A stretch of 64,000 nt of DNA from Burkholderia sp. USMB20 (GTDB lineage: Bacteria; Pseudomonadota; Gammaproteobacteria; Burkholderiales; Burkholderiaceae). Location: positions 372,001 through 436,000 of the forward strand of contig NZ_JTAN02000018.1 of the NCBI RefSeq assembly GCF_000949135.2. Reading direction: 5' to 3'. Below the pieces are notes generated by a model, which worked only from the letters and a program-made list of their open reading frames with translations, was not told where the DNA came from and ran no database searches. Below are positions 16,784 through 26,437 of the stretch, in pieces. How positions within the stretch are numbered: position 1 is the first letter of the stretch; every line of letters starts with the position of its first letter. The translations under genes were made by a program, and so were the position numbers.

Positions 16784-18136
16784 ATGAACGCCGTCACTGC
16801 CTCGCCTTCCCACGACACGCCGCGCATCGTCGACCTGCAAGCCATTCCGGTCGCCGGCCACGACAGCATGCTGCTCAACCTGAGCGGCGCGCACGGCCCG
16901 TTCTTCACCCGCAACCTCGTGATCCTGAAGGACAGCGCGGGCCGGACCGGCGTCGGCGAGGTGCCGGGCGGCGAAAGCATCCGCCGCACGCTGGAGGACG
17001 CGCGCGCGCTCGTCGTCGGTCAGCCGGTCGGCAATTACCATGCGGTGCTCAACGACGTGCGGCGCACCTTTGCCGACCGCGACGCGAGCGGCCGCGGCCT
17101 GCAGACCTTCGACCTGCGCACCACGATCCACGCGGTCACCGCGCTCGAAGCCGCGCTGCTCGACCTGCTCGGCCAGCATCTCGGCGTGCCCGTGGCTGCC
17201 CTCCTCGGCGAAGGGCAGCAGCGCGAGCGCGTCGAGATGCTCGGCTATCTGTTCTACATCGGCGATCGCACGCAAACTGCGCTGCCCTATCGCGACGGCC
17301 GCGGCGCGACCGACGACTGGACCCGCGTGCGCGACGAAGCCGCGCTGACGCCCGAGGCGGTCGTGCGCCTCGCCGAAGCCGCGCATGCGCGCTACGGGTT
17401 CAACGACTTCAAGCTGAAGGGCGGCGTGTTCGAAGGCGCGCGCGAGGTCGACGCCGTGACAGCGCTTGCCGAGCGCTTCCCCGAAGCGCGCGTGACGCTC
17501 GATCCGAACGGCGCGTGGTCGCTCGACGAGGCCGTGCGGCTGTGCCGCGACCTGCATCACGTGCTCGCGTATGCGGAAGATCCGTGCGGCGCGGAGAACG
17601 GTTATTCGGGCCGCGAGGTGATGGCCGAATTCCGCCGCTCGACCGGGCTGCCGACGGCCACCAACATGATCGCGACCGACTGGCGCCAGATGGGCCACGC
17701 GGTGCAGTTGCAGGCGGTCGACATCCCGCTCGCCGATCCGCACTTCTGGACGATGCAGGGCTCGGTGCGCGTCGCGCAGATGTGCCGCGACTGGGGCCTC
17801 ACGTGGGGCTCGCATTCGAACAACCACTTCGACGTATCGCTCGCGATGTTCACGCACGTCGCGGCCGCCGCGCCCGGCCAGGTCACCGCGATCGACACGC
17901 ACTGGATCTGGCAGGACGGCGAACGGCTGACGCGCGAGCCGCTGAAGATCGAGAACGGGCTCGTGGAAGTGCCGAAGCGTCCGGGCCTCGGCATCGACAT
18001 CGACATGGAGGCGGTCGCGGTCGCGCACGAACTGTACAAGCAGCACGGGCTCGGCGCGCGCGACGACGCGGCCGCGATGCAGTATCTGATTCCGGGGTGG
18101 ACGTTCAACAACAAGCGCCCCTGCCTCGTGCGCTGA
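16784..18136 (+). CDS. gudD: Glucarate dehydratase GudD
   Basis: Enolase-superfamily dehydratase of 450 residues (E. coli GudD 446), converting D-glucarate to 5-keto-4-deoxyglucarate. Visible catalytic features: the KxK strand [13 protein letters not shown] (about residue 207), metal-ligand regions LDPNGAWS and [19 protein letters not shown], and the His-containing [17 protein letters not shown]-terminus [13 protein letters not shown]. Start at ATG 16784 gives the family length; a TTG 13 codons upstream is open. Divergent regulator and shared operator suggest induction by the acid sugar. The genes for the next steps (garD/kdgD-type and transporter) are not adjacent, so this is an isolated gene. 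Confidence 0.94.
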   Translation: MNAVTASPSHDTPRIVDLQAIPVAGHDSMLLNLSGAHGPFFTRNLVILKDSAGRTGVGEVPGGESIRRTLEDARALVVGQPVGNYHAVLNDVRRTFADRDASGRGLQTFDLRTTIHAVTALEAALLDLLGQHLGVPVAALLGEGQQRERVEMLGYLFYIGDRTQTALPYRDGRGATDDWTRVRDEAALTPEAVVRLAEAAHARYGFNDFKLKGGVFEGAREVDAVTALAERFPEARVTLDPNGAWSLDEAVRLCRDLHHVLAYAEDPCGAENGYSGREVMAEFRRSTGLPTATNMIATDWRQMGHAVQLQAVDIPLADPHFWTMQGSVRVAQMCRDWGLTWGSHSNNHFDVSLAMFTHVAAAAPGQVTAIDTHWIWQDGERLTREPLKIENGLVEVPKRPGLGIDIDMEAVAVAHELYKQHGLGARDDAAAMQYLIPGWTFNNKRPCLVR

Positions 18137-18149
18137 GCGCGGGACGAAA

Positions 18150-18168
18150 CGGGCGGCGGGTCCGCCCG
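18150..18168 (+). terminator. Hairpin after gudD
   Basis: CGGGCGG-CGGGT-CCGCCCG, a perfect 7-bp stem 14 bp after the gudD stop, without a T-run. Possible weak or factor-assisted terminator. Confidence 0.35.
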
Positions 18169-18193
18169 GTCGACATGCGCGGCCGGCCGGGCG

Positions 18194-18263
18194 TAGCCGG
18201 CCGCACCTACCCGGCCAGACCTAGCCGGCCGCACCTAGCCGGCCGCCCCTACCCGGCCAGCCC
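18194..18263. repeat. 14-bp tandem repeat, five units, entering the DUF2214 gene end
   Basis: Five 14-bp units of the type TAGCCGGCCGCACC / TACCCGGCCAGACC in the order A-B-A-A'-B'. The last units include the stop codon and final residues (GIGLAG) of the minus-strand DUF2214 gene. Confidence 0.85.
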
Positions 18264-18713
18264 AATCCCCCGCGCCATCCCCGACGCGGCGAGCACGATC
18301 ACCATCACGAGCACGGCCTGCCAGTGGCCGATCCGCACATAGCTCCGTGCGCGGCCCAGATCGGGCATCTGCTGCTGCCGCGCGGCGATGCGCCAGCGGA
18401 TCAGCCCGAGCATCGGCACGATCTCGAGCAGCAGGATCAGCACGAGCGCGGTCATCTTGAGGTGAAAGAGCGGCTCATGAAGGTAGTACGACGAGCCCTT
18501 CTCGAAGCCGCCGAATGCGCGCGTGAGCCCGGTCGCGATCAGTACCAGCGCGGACAATCCCCAGGCCGCGTCGGCCTTGAACACGCCGGGCAGGTCGGCG
18601 GCCTGCGCCGACGCGATGACCCGGCGCAGCGCACGGTTGCGTCCCGCGATCGCGGCAAACGCGACGCCGAATGCCATCAGGTGAACGGCTGCCAGCAACC
18701 AGCGGACGATCAT
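18249..18713 (-). CDS. DUF2214 family inner-membrane protein
   Basis: Small membrane protein of 154 residues with four hydrophobic segments, starting MIVRWLLAAVHLMAFGVAF. The pattern AVHLMAFGVAFAAIAGRNRALRR, LFHLKMTALVLILLLEIVPM and GHWQAVLVMVIVLAASGMARG fits the DUF2214 family; function unknown. A perfect AAGGAGG ribosome site precedes the ATG. The conserved His residues in the first and third membrane segments might bind heme or metal, but that is a guess. Its 3' end is built from a 14-bp tandem repeat. The next minus-strand gene lies 37 bp upstream and could be cotranscribed. Confidence 0.75.
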   Translation of the reverse strand: MIVRWLLAAVHLMAFGVAFAAIAGRNRALRRVIASAQAADLPGVFKADAAWGLSALVLIATGLTRAFGGFEKGSSYYLHEPLFHLKMTALVLILLLEIVPMLGLIRWRIAARQQQMPDLGRARSYVRIGHWQAVLVMVIVLAASGMARGIGLAG

Positions 18714-18750
18714 TGCGCCTCCTTGTCGCCCGCGCGCCGCGCAGGCCTTG

Positions 18751-19551
18751 TCAGACGATCTGTTTGAGCGCCGCGTCGAGCGCGAGCACCGCGACGCGGT
18801 CGCCCTCGGTCGCGAGCGGCGCGCGCATCACGATCTGCCGGTTATGGCCGACGGCCGCCGGCGAATCCCACAGCAGTTCCACCTTCGGCCGCCGGAACAG
18901 GCTGCCGCGACGCGGCGGCACGACGGCCGGCTGCGCACCCTGCTCGCCCGCGGCGGGCGCGACCCGGCCGGGCCAGCGCACCGACAGTTCGCGCGCGTCG
19001 TACTGACCGACCTTGCGGCTCTCCATCCAGACGATCGCGGTACGCGTGAGCGTGTCGAGCGAGATCGCGTAGCGGCCGACCGCGAAGCGGCGCGCGGCCA
19101 CGTTGGTGCGCCACAGCGGCCGCGGGCGGCACATCCAGACGATCGCCGCATACAGCGCCGGCGCGGCGACGAGCCAGCCGTTGGTCGCCGTCACCGCGTG
19201 CAGCGCGCGGCGCCAGCCGGCCGCCCACGCGAACGCGCCGATCGACCACACGGCGAACAGGAAACCGATCAGCGCGAAGACCCGCAGCGCCTGGCGCAGC
19301 CACTGCGGCAGCGGATGGAACGGCCGCTCGGCGCGCGCGACGGCGCCCGGCAGCGCGAGCAGCAGGAAGATCAGAACGAGATAGACGAACGCCCAGGGCG
19401 ACGACACCATCGCCGACAGCGACGCGCGATAGCCCATCTGGGACATCGAGAACAGCCAGCGCGCGAGCAGCACGAGACCGATCGCGCGCAACGCGAAGAT
19501 CACGCCGGCGCCGGGGGCCGGTGCTGCGCGCGTGGTTTTCGTTCTCGCCAA
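18751..19551 (-). CDS. Hypothetical multi-pass membrane protein
   Basis: Protein of 266 residues that I do not recognise. It has a hydrophobic segment near residues 15-33, others near 50-70, 90-112 and 122-142, then a soluble C-terminal half (PLWRTNVAARRFAVGRY...) of beta-rich look. The start is TTG at 19551 (MARTKTTRAAP), supported by a GAGGAGAG ribosome site six bases upstream; no ATG exists near. It lies upstream of and on the same strand as the DUF2214 gene. Confidence 0.65.
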   Translation of the reverse strand: MARTKTTRAAPAPGAGVIFALRAIGLVLLARWLFSMSQMGYRASLSAMVSSPWAFVYLVLIFLLLALPGAVARAERPFHPLPQWLRQALRVFALIGFLFAVWSIGAFAWAAGWRRALHAVTATNGWLVAAPALYAAIVWMCRPRPLWRTNVAARRFAVGRYAISLDTLTRTAIVWMESRKVGQYDARELSVRWPGRVAPAAGEQGAQPAVVPPRRGSLFRRPKVELLWDSPAAVGHNRQIVMRAPLATEGDRVAVLALDAALKQIV

Positions 19552-19718
19552 GACTGCTCTCCTCTCGATGTTCGTGCGGGGCCGGATTTCACGGCACGGC
19601 CATTATAGGGACATTACCGTCTGGACAGACGGCCGGATGGCGTGCCGGACCGCTTCCGCGGCCGTTCGCGGCGCCGGGCGCGGCGAGAATACAACAGATC
19701 CGCGCCGCAGATGTGACA

Positions 19719-19747
19719 ACGCCCCGCCGGAGACCCGGACGGGGCGT
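19719..19747. terminator. Hairpin between the GT4 gene and the membrane-protein gene
   Basis: ACGCCCCG / CGGGGCGT perfect 8-bp stem with a 13-nt loop, just after the end of the minus-strand glycosyltransferase gene. No T-run on either strand. Confidence 0.35.
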
Positions 19748-19789
19748 CGATGACGGGGCCTCAGCCGCGGTGCGGCCGGCGGCCCGGCA

Positions 19790-20854
19790 TCAGCCTGCGT
19801 TGACTTCGCGCAGGACGGTGCGGCGCTTCTGGCGCAGCAGTTCCTCGTAGCCCTTCACGTAGTTCTGCGCCATCACCTTCGACGAGAAACGGGCTTCGAA
19901 CGCGGCGCGCACCTTCTCGCGCGGCAGCGTATCGAGGCGCTTGAGCGCCGCGACGGCCGACAGTTCGTCTTCGACGACGAAGCCCGACACGCCGTTCTCG
20001 ATCACTTCCGGCACCGAGCCGCGCTTGAACGCGATCACCGGCGTGCCGCACGCCATCGCCTCGATCATCACCAGGCCGAAGGGCTCCGGCCAGTCGATCG
20101 GGAACAGCAGCGCGTGCGCGTTGCCCAGGAATTCGGTCTTTTCCGACTCGCTGATTTCGCCGATGTACTCGACGTGCGGCAGCGCGAACAGCGGCTTGAT
20201 CTTCTCTTCGTAGTACGCGCGGTCAGCCTTGTCGAGCTTCGCGGCGATCTTGATCGGCAGGCCGGCCTGCTCGGCGATGCGGATCGCGGTGTCGACGCGC
20301 TTTTCCGGCGAGATGCGGCCGAGGAACGCGAGGTAGCTCGGCTTCACGTTCGGGATCGGCGTCAGCAGGTTTTCCGGCAGGCCGTGATACACGGTCGACA
20401 GCCAGTTCGCCTGCGGCAGCGGGATGCGCTGGTTGTCGGAGATCGACACGACCGGCACGTCGCTGAACGCATTGAAGATCGGCTGCAGTTCCGGCAGGTC
20501 GAGACGGCCGTGCATCGTCGTCAGATGCGGGACCGGCTGGCGCGAGAACAGCGAGAACGGGTAGTAGTCGATGTGGCAGTGCAGCACATCGAACTCTTCC
20601 GCGCGGCGGCGCACCTGCTCGAGGAGCAGCATGTGCGGAGCCATCACATCGCGGATCGTCGGGTCGAGGCGCAGTGCCTGCGGCCAGCACGCTTCGAGCT
20701 TCGCCGACGTTTGCGAATCGCCGCTCGCGAAGAGCGTGACGTCATGCCCCATCTCGACAAGTGCTTCGGTGAGGTAGGACACCACTCGCTCGGTACCACC
20801 GTACAGTTTCGGGGGCACCGCTTCGTGCAACGGAGCGATTTGGGCGATTCGCAT
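19790..20854 (-). CDS. GT4 family glycosyltransferase
   Basis: GT-B fold glycosyltransferase of 354 residues. N-terminal acceptor domain with KLYGGTERVVSYLTEALVEMGHDVTLF; C-terminal nucleotide-sugar domain with LGRISPEKRVDTAIRIA and the EX7E region EPFGLVMIEAMACGTPVIAF. Donor and acceptor are unknown; related proteins make polysaccharide or glycolipid. No signal or membrane segment is evident. Start MRIAQIAPLHE has an excellent TAGGAG ribosome site. It stands alone: divergent from the ABC exporter gene across a 563-bp gap. Confidence 0.88.
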   Translation of the reverse strand: MRIAQIAPLHEAVPPKLYGGTERVVSYLTEALVEMGHDVTLFASGDSQTSAKLEACWPQALRLDPTIRDVMAPHMLLLEQVRRRAEEFDVLHCHIDYYPFSLFSRQPVPHLTTMHGRLDLPELQPIFNAFSDVPVVSISDNQRIPLPQANWLSTVYHGLPENLLTPIPNVKPSYLAFLGRISPEKRVDTAIRIAEQAGLPIKIAAKLDKADRAYYEEKIKPLFALPHVEYIGEISESEKTEFLGNAHALLFPIDWPEPFGLVMIEAMACGTPVIAFKRGSVPEVIENGVSGFVVEDELSAVAALKRLDTLPREKVRAAFEARFSSKVMAQNYVKGYEELLRQKRRTVLREVNAG

Positions 20855-21417
20855 GCGTAACTCCTAAAAAATCGGCTAAAAACCAGGTATGGGTCGGCAA
20901 CCTGCCGGCGGTCCGGGCTGGATGCATTTCATCCGAAAAATCGGACGAATCAGCCTGCCGGGGGCGTCGAACCCGCGCTGCTCAAGGAGCGTCGGCGACG
21001 CGACAGGCATAGAACGTTTGAAACGAAGACCCGTTGACAGGGGTTCGTAAAAACCTGGAATCGAACCCGGAGCCGATTATCTAGGGTTAATCCCGATACG
21101 GCGCACAACATTTCAAACTCTTTGCTTTGTTACAAAGGCGCAACACTTTGCAACCCGCGGACTTGGGTGTCCGTTCTAGAGTGGAAGGCTCTTTTTGGCG
21201 TTCCGAGTCATCCGCCACGGCCGGCATCGTGATTCCGGTGCACGCGGCAGGACGGATGCCGGATTTTATCTCAAAATTGATCGCGCGCCCCTGACCAAGG
21301 CAAGATTCGCGCTGCGCAATGCACGGCCTTGTTTACAATGCCGGATTATTCAGTCCGGGCGGCCGTGGGCTGCGATCCTGACGATCCGCTCAACCACCGA
21401 ATCACCGCACGCATATT
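20855..21417. other. Intergenic region between the GT4 gene and the ABC exporter gene
   Basis: 563 bp between divergent genes with no supported coding sequence and a lower GC content than its neighbours. A palindrome CTTTGTTACAAAG lies at 21125-21137 and a TACAAT box at 21334-21339. No well-spaced -35 element was found for either. Confidence 0.4.
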
Positions 21418-23247
21418 TTGGAATCTCTCACCCCTGCCCAGCGCAACGCCCACAACGCGAAGCTGTCGAGCTACGCGCATCGGCCGATCGCGTTCCTGTT
21501 CCGCTACATCCGCCTGCATCCGGTCGCGCACCTGGTCGTGCTCTGCAGCGTGCTGGCCGCCGTCGGCTGCGCGCTCGGCTCGCAATACGCGATCAAGCAC
21601 CTGATCGACGTGCTCGCGACCGGGCGCCATCATCCGGGCCCGCTGTGGAGCGCGTTCGCGCTGCTCGTCGGCCTGATCGCGGCCGACAACCTGCTGTGGC
21701 GCGTCGGCGGCTGGGCCGCCGCGCACACGTTCGTCGCGGTCACCGGCGACCTGCGGCGCGACCTGTTCCAGTACCTGATCGGCCATTCGCCGACCTACTA
21801 CTCGGAAAAGCAGCCGGGCACGCTCGCGAGCCGCATCACCGCCACGTCGAACGCCGTCTATACGTCGGAGAACACGATGGCGTGGAACGTGCTGCCGCCG
21901 TGCATCGCGGTGATGGGCGCGATCCTGATGATCATCGTCGTGAACCCGCTGATGGCCGCCGGCCTGCTCGGCTGTTCGGCCGTGCTCTCCGTCGTGCTGT
22001 TCAAGCTCGCCGGGCGCGGCTCCGCGCGCCATCACGCGTTCGCGTCGAAGGCCGCCGCGGTCGACGGCGAGCTCGTCGACGTGATCGGCAACATGGGCCT
22101 CGTGCGCGCATTCGGGATGACGCTGCGCGAACAGAAGCGCTTCGGCGCGACGGTGAAGGCCGAGATGGACGCGCGCCAGCAAAGCCTGTTCTACCTCGAG
22201 AAGCTGCGCCTGCTGCACGCGGTGATCACCGCGATGCTGTCCGCCGGCCTGCTCGGCTGGGCGTTGTGGCTGTGGGACCAGGGCCGCGCGACCTCCGGCG
22301 ACATCGTGCTCGTCAGCTCGCTCGGCTTCACGATCCTGCACGGCACCCGCGACCTCGCCGTCGCGCTCGTCGACGTCACGCAGCACGTGGCACGCCTGTC
22401 CGAAGCCGTGAAGACGCTGCTCGAGCCGCACGGGATGCCGGACCGCTCCGACGCGCAGCCGCTGTCGGCCAAGGGCGGCCGCGTCGATTTCGAACGCGTG
22501 ACGTTCGCGTATCCGCATCGCCGCGCGATCCTCGACCATTTCGATCTCCATATCGAACCGGGCCAGCGCGTCGGCCTGATCGGCAAGTCGGGCGCCGGCA
22601 AGTCGACCGTGCTCGCGCTGCTGCAGCGCTTCTACGACACGCAGGACGGCGCCGTGATGGTCGACGGCCAGGACGTGAAGGCGATCACGCAGGACAGCCT
22701 GCGCCATGCGATCGCGCTCGTGCCGCAGGACATTTCGCTGCTGCACCGGACCATCTACGACAACATCGCGTATGGCCGCCCCGAGGCGACCCGCGAGGAA
22801 GTGCTCGCCGCCGCGCGCGACGCCCGCTGCTCGGAGTTCATCGAGGCGATGCCGGAAGGCTATGACACGATCGTCGGCGACCGCGGCGTGAAACTGTCGG
22901 GCGGCCAGCGCCAGCGCATCGCGATCGCGCGCGCGATCCTGAAGGACGCGCCGATCCTGCTGCTCGACGAAGCGACGTCCGCACTCGACAGCGCATCCGA
23001 GGAAGCGATCCAGAGCGCGCTCGACCGCCTGATGGTCGGCCGCACGGTGATCGCGATCGCGCACCGGCTGTCGACGCTGCGCAACTTCGACCGGATCATC
23101 GTGATGAGCAACGGCAAGGTGATCGACGACGGCAGCCCCGACGTGCTGCGCAATCGTCCGGGCCTGTACCGCGACCTGCTCGCGAAGCAGCACGGCCGCC
23201 ATCACGCCCCCGACGGCACCGCGCCGACCGGCGAACGCGTGGCCTGA
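21418..23247 (+). CDS. MsbA-like ABC exporter (fused membrane and ATPase domains)
   Basis: Half-size ABC exporter of 609 residues. Six membrane segments fill residues 30-310; the nucleotide-binding domain follows with Walker A GKSGAGKST, Q-loop VPQDISLLHRTI, signature LSGGQRQRIAIARAI, Walker B ILLLDEATSALDS and the switch His in AIAHRLSTL. Works as a homodimer in the inner membrane. Lipid, peptide or drug could be exported; it is not certain to be the essential lipid A flippase. The start appears to be TTG at 21418, as a stop at 21379-21381 excludes an upstream ATG; the ribosome site is poor. A bidirectional terminator follows. Confidence 0.85.
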   Translation: MESLTPAQRNAHNAKLSSYAHRPIAFLFRYIRLHPVAHLVVLCSVLAAVGCALGSQYAIKHLIDVLATGRHHPGPLWSAFALLVGLIAADNLLWRVGGWAAAHTFVAVTGDLRRDLFQYLIGHSPTYYSEKQPGTLASRITATSNAVYTSENTMAWNVLPPCIAVMGAILMIIVVNPLMAAGLLGCSAVLSVVLFKLAGRGSARHHAFASKAAAVDGELVDVIGNMGLVRAFGMTLREQKRFGATVKAEMDARQQSLFYLEKLRLLHAVITAMLSAGLLGWALWLWDQGRATSGDIVLVSSLGFTILHGTRDLAVALVDVTQHVARLSEAVKTLLEPHGMPDRSDAQPLSAKGGRVDFERVTFAYPHRRAILDHFDLHIEPGQRVGLIGKSGAGKSTVLALLQRFYDTQDGAVMVDGQDVKAITQDSLRHAIALVPQDISLLHRTIYDNIAYGRPEATREEVLAAARDARCSEFIEAMPEGYDTIVGDRGVKLSGGQRQRIAIARAILKDAPILLLDEATSALDSASEEAIQSALDRLMVGRTVIAIAHRLSTLRNFDRIIVMSNGKVIDDGSPDVLRNRPGLYRDLLAKQHGRHHAPDGTAPTGERVA

Positions 23248-23282
23248 CGCCGCCCAGGCAGCATCCCGTCCTGGCAGCCGAT

Positions 23283-23319
23283 AAAAAAACCGCCGTGCGC
23301 GAAGCACGGCGGTTTTTTT
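23283..23319. terminator. Bidirectional intrinsic terminator
   Basis: AAAAAAACCGCCGTGC-GCGAA-GCACGGCGGTTTTTTT: perfect stem with A and T runs, so it serves both the plus-strand ABC exporter gene and the minus-strand otsA gene. Confidence 0.93.
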
Positions 23320-23356
23320 CATGGCGCCGCGCGACCGTCGCCGCGCGGCACGCGGA

Positions 23357-24733
23357 TCACACGCGCTGCAGGTCGCGCAGGAAGTTGTCGCGCCACACCG
23401 ACACGTTGTTCTCGCGCAGCTGCGCGATCATGTCCGCATAACGCGCGCGCCGCTCCGCGAGCGGCATCGTCAGCGCCTGCGACAGCGCATCGGCCATCCC
23501 GTCGATGTCGATCGGATTGACGATCAACGCGCCCGTCAGCTCGCGCGCGGCGCCCGCGAAGCGCGACAACACCAGCACGCCCGGATCGTCCGGATTCTGC
23601 GCGGACACGTACTCCTTCGCGACCAGGTTCATCCCGTCGCGCAGCGGCGTCACGAAGCCCACGCGTGCGAGGCGATACAGTGCGGCCAGCACCTGCCGAT
23701 CGTACTGGCGGTGGATGTAGAGGATCGGCGCCCAGTCGAGCTCCGCATAGCGGCCGTTGATGCGCCCCGACTCCGCTTCGAGCTGCAGGCGGATGTCCTG
23801 GTACGCGCGCAGGTCGGCGCGCGTCGATGGCGCGATCTGCAGGAACGACACGCGGTTGCGGATCGAGGTCTGGTGCTCCAGCAGCTTCTCGAACGCGCGG
23901 AACCGCTCGACGAGCCCCTTCGAATAATCGAGCCGGTCGACGCTCATGATCAGTTGGCGCCCGCGTAGCGACGTGGCCATGCGCGCGGCCTTGCCGTGCT
24001 CGCCCGCCTGCGCGAGCGACGCGATCTCGTCCGGATACACGCCGATCGGATAGGCGGCCGCGCGCAGCGTGTTGCCGAACGCGCTCACGCGCACCGTGTG
24101 CCCTTCGCGCGCCACTTCGCCGCCGGCCTCGAACTCGATGTAGTCGCAGAACGCGCGCAGGTCCGGCTCGGTCTGGAAGCCGAGCAGATCGAACGCGCAC
24201 AGCGACTCGACGAGCTCGCGATGCGGCGGCACGTTGACGAGCACCTGCGCGGCCGGAAACGGAATGTGCAGGAAAAAGCCGATGCGGTTCTTCACGCCGG
24301 CCGCACGCAGCGCACGCGCGAACGGGATCAGGTGATAGTCGTGCACCCAGATCACGTCGTCGCCCTGCAGCAGCGGCACGAGCTGCTGCGCGAGCCAGAC
24401 GTTCACGCGGCCGTAGCCGTCGAACTCGTGGCGGTCGTACTGGATCAGGTCCGCGCGGTAATGGAACGCGGGCCACAGCGTCGCGTTCGAGAACCCGCGG
24501 TAGTACTGGTCGTAATCGCGGCGCGACAGCCCGACGGTTGCGAATGTCACGGGGCCGCGCTCCTCGATGCGGATCTGCGGCGCACCGGACGCGACCACCT
24601 CGCCGCTCCAGCCGAACCACATGCCGCCCGTCTCCTTCAGCGCATCGTAGACGCCGATCGCGAGACCGCCCGCCGCCGGCTCGCCTTCCGAAATCGGGGC
24701 GACGCGGTTCGAAACGATGATGAGTCGACTCAT
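23357..24733 (-). CDS. otsA: Trehalose-6-phosphate synthase OtsA
   Basis: GT20 retaining glycosyltransferase of 458 residues (E. coli OtsA 474) joining UDP-glucose and glucose-6-phosphate. Seen: N-terminal SNRVAP and [11 protein letters not shown] loop, [22 protein letters not shown], the phosphate-site region [20 protein letters not shown], and [18 protein letters not shown]. It is the second gene of an otsB-otsA operon, with a 4-bp overlap (24730-24733). Trehalose protects against osmotic and desiccation stress; the genes are often induced by high salt, though no specific regulatory site was identified here. Confidence 0.96.
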   Translation of the reverse strand: MSRLIIVSNRVAPISEGEPAAGGLAIGVYDALKETGGMWFGWSGEVVASGAPQIRIEERGPVTFATVGLSRRDYDQYYRGFSNATLWPAFHYRADLIQYDRHEFDGYGRVNVWLAQQLVPLLQGDDVIWVHDYHLIPFARALRAAGVKNRIGFFLHIPFPAAQVLVNVPPHRELVESLCAFDLLGFQTEPDLRAFCDYIEFEAGGEVAREGHTVRVSAFGNTLRAAAYPIGVYPDEIASLAQAGEHGKAARMATSLRGRQLIMSVDRLDYSKGLVERFRAFEKLLEHQTSIRNRVSFLQIAPSTRADLRAYQDIRLQLEAESGRINGRYAELDWAPILYIHRQYDRQVLAALYRLARVGFVTPLRDGMNLVAKEYVSAQNPDDPGVLVLSRFAGAARELTGALIVNPIDIDGMADALSQALTMPLAERRARYADMIAQLRENNVSVWRDNFLRDLQRV

Positions 24734-25482
24734 GCGCCCTGCAGCTCCGCGCCAAGCCAGCGGGCGATCTGCGCGTGCAGCGCGTCGACCGAGTCGAGCC
24801 GCGTGCGGGCCGACGTCTCGCCCGCGCCGACCTTGATCGACAGGCCGCCGCGCGCGTTGACCACCGCGAAGCCCTTCTCGTCGGTCAGGTCGTCGCCCGC
24901 GAACAGCGGCACGCGGCCCGCGAACGGCGGCTCGTCGAGGAACGCGGCCAGCGCGCGCCCCTTGTCGACGCCCTTCGGCTTGATCTCGAACACCATCTTG
25001 CCGGGCTGCAGCACGTACGCATCCGCGTATTCGGCGACGAGGCGCTCGGCCGCTGCGCGCGCAACCGGCTCACGCTCGGGCGCGTTGCGGTAGTGCAGCG
25101 CGACGGCCGCGCCCTTGATTTCGAGCAGCATGCCCGGATGACGGTCGACGACGGCCGCGAGCTCGCGCTCGATGCGCAGCAGCCGTTCGTCGTTGAAGCC
25201 GATGCGCTGCGTGTCGCCGTTCGCGTCGCGCCGCTCGGCGCCGTGCAGGCCGGCGATCGGCAGGTCCGGCATGTTCAGGAACGTGTCGAGGTTGTCGATG
25301 CCGCGCCCCGACACGATGGCGACTGCACCGTGCGAACGGCGCCGCAGTTCATCGAGCAGCGTCAGCAGCGACGGCGGCACGTGAATGCTGTCGGGCGTCG
25401 GCGCCAGCTCGACGAGCGTGCCGTCGAAGTCGAAAAAGAACGCGGTATCGGTCAGGGACAGGGAAGCCGGAACGGATTGCAT
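24730..25482 (-). CDS. otsB: Trehalose-6-phosphate phosphatase OtsB
   Basis: HAD-superfamily phosphatase of 250 residues releasing trehalose from trehalose-6-phosphate. Motif I is FFFDFDGTLVELAPTPDSI (nucleophile Asp), motif II VAIVSGRGI, motif III/IV KMVFEIKPKGVDKG and FAGDDLTDEKGF. Start taken at MQSVPASLSLTD; an in-frame TTG ten codons upstream is possible. Cytoplasmic, first gene of the otsBA transcript. Confidence 0.95.
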   Translation of the reverse strand: MQSVPASLSLTDTAFFFDFDGTLVELAPTPDSIHVPPSLLTLLDELRRRSHGAVAIVSGRGIDNLDTFLNMPDLPIAGLHGAERRDANGDTQRIGFNDERLLRIERELAAVVDRHPGMLLEIKGAAVALHYRNAPEREPVARAAAERLVAEYADAYVLQPGKMVFEIKPKGVDKGRALAAFLDEPPFAGRVPLFAGDDLTDEKGFAVVNARGGLSIKVGAGETSARTRLDSVDALHAQIARWLGAELQGA

Positions 25483-25765
25483 CGATTCGATGGTCTGAGA
25501 GCGGCCTGCCAACGCGGGGGCCGCCGCTGCGAGAATGGAATTGTGCGCATCTTACCGCGCCTGCGTACCGAGATGGGCGAAACCGGTGCGGGGCTTGCCT
25601 CGCGCCGCCGCCCGCGTCAACTGCGACATATTGCCCCGCTCGCCCGTGCCGTACGGGTTTCGAAAGGACGCGGGCGCGGGAATTGCGCTACAGTCGGCAA
25701 CCGCCGGCCGCGCGACGCATGGCGCCGCGCCGGCCGACGACCGTTCCGTCCGATCGAGCCCCAGG

Positions 25766-26413
25766 ATGTCGTCTGCCCGTCCCGCGCCGCACTGGCGCTT
25801 CCTCAGCCTGACCCGCCTCGTCCGCACGGCCGCGGCACTGACCGCCGCCGTCGCGCTCGCCGCCTGCACGCACGACGAGCCGGGCTGGCGCCTGACCAAC
25901 GTCACGGGCCACCTGCCCGACCTGTCGTTCACGCTCACCGGCGGCGACGGCCGCACGGTCGACGCGAACGCGTTTCGCGGCCGCATCGCGCTCGTCTACT
26001 TCGGCTACACGCACTGTCCCGACGTCTGCCCCGAAACGATGGCGCGGCTGATGGAAGTGCTCGCGAAGCTCGGCCCGCAGGCGAACGGCGTGCGCATCCT
26101 GTTCGTCTCGGTCGATCCCGCGCGCGACACGCCGCAGGCGATGCAGTCGTACGTCGCCGCGTTCGATGCCGCACACGCGCGCGGCCTGACCGGCACCGAC
26201 GGCCAGATCGAATCGCTCGCGAAACGCTATCGGGTCGCGTACCAGATGGAAAAACGCGACCCGTCCGGCGGCTACGAAGTCACGCACAGCTCGGCCGTGT
26301 ACATCTTCGACGCGACCGGCCGCGCGCGCCTGCTCGCGACCGACCGCGATTCGCCCGACGCGATCGCCGCCGATGTCCGCCGTATCATCGACACCGCCTC
26401 CACCTCCTCCTGA
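25766..26413 (+). CDS. SCO1/SenC family copper-binding lipoprotein
   Basis: Membrane-anchored thioredoxin-fold protein of 215 residues that delivers copper to, or reduces, the CuA site of cytochrome c oxidase. A hydrophobic N-terminus ends in a lipobox (VALAACTHD); the copper ligands are the Cys pair in HCPDVCPETM and the distal His in GGYEVTHSSAVYIFD. Start at ATG 25766 (MSSARPAPHW) is the last one before the signal sequence; upstream frame lacks family sequence. It leads a three-gene set with a PCuAC chaperone (24-bp gap) and CtaG, all plus strand. Confidence 0.9.
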   Translation: MSSARPAPHWRFLSLTRLVRTAAALTAAVALAACTHDEPGWRLTNVTGHLPDLSFTLTGGDGRTVDANAFRGRIALVYFGYTHCPDVCPETMARLMEVLAKLGPQANGVRILFVSVDPARDTPQAMQSYVAAFDAAHARGLTGTDGQIESLAKRYRVAYQMEKRDPSGGYEVTHSSAVYIFDATGRARLLATDRDSPDAIAADVRRIIDTASTSS

Positions 26414-26437
26414 ATTCCGAACTCCGACATCTCCGAC

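Noticed and set aside
18194-18263. Short regular repeats as a CRISPR or transposon end
   Set aside because: 14-bp head-to-tail units without spacers, no cas genes, no transposase.
21125-21137. Palindrome CTTTGTTACAAAG as an operator for the GT4 or ABC exporter gene
   Set aside because: Short arms (5-6 bp) in AT-rich DNA and nearly 300 bp from either start codon; too weak to claim.
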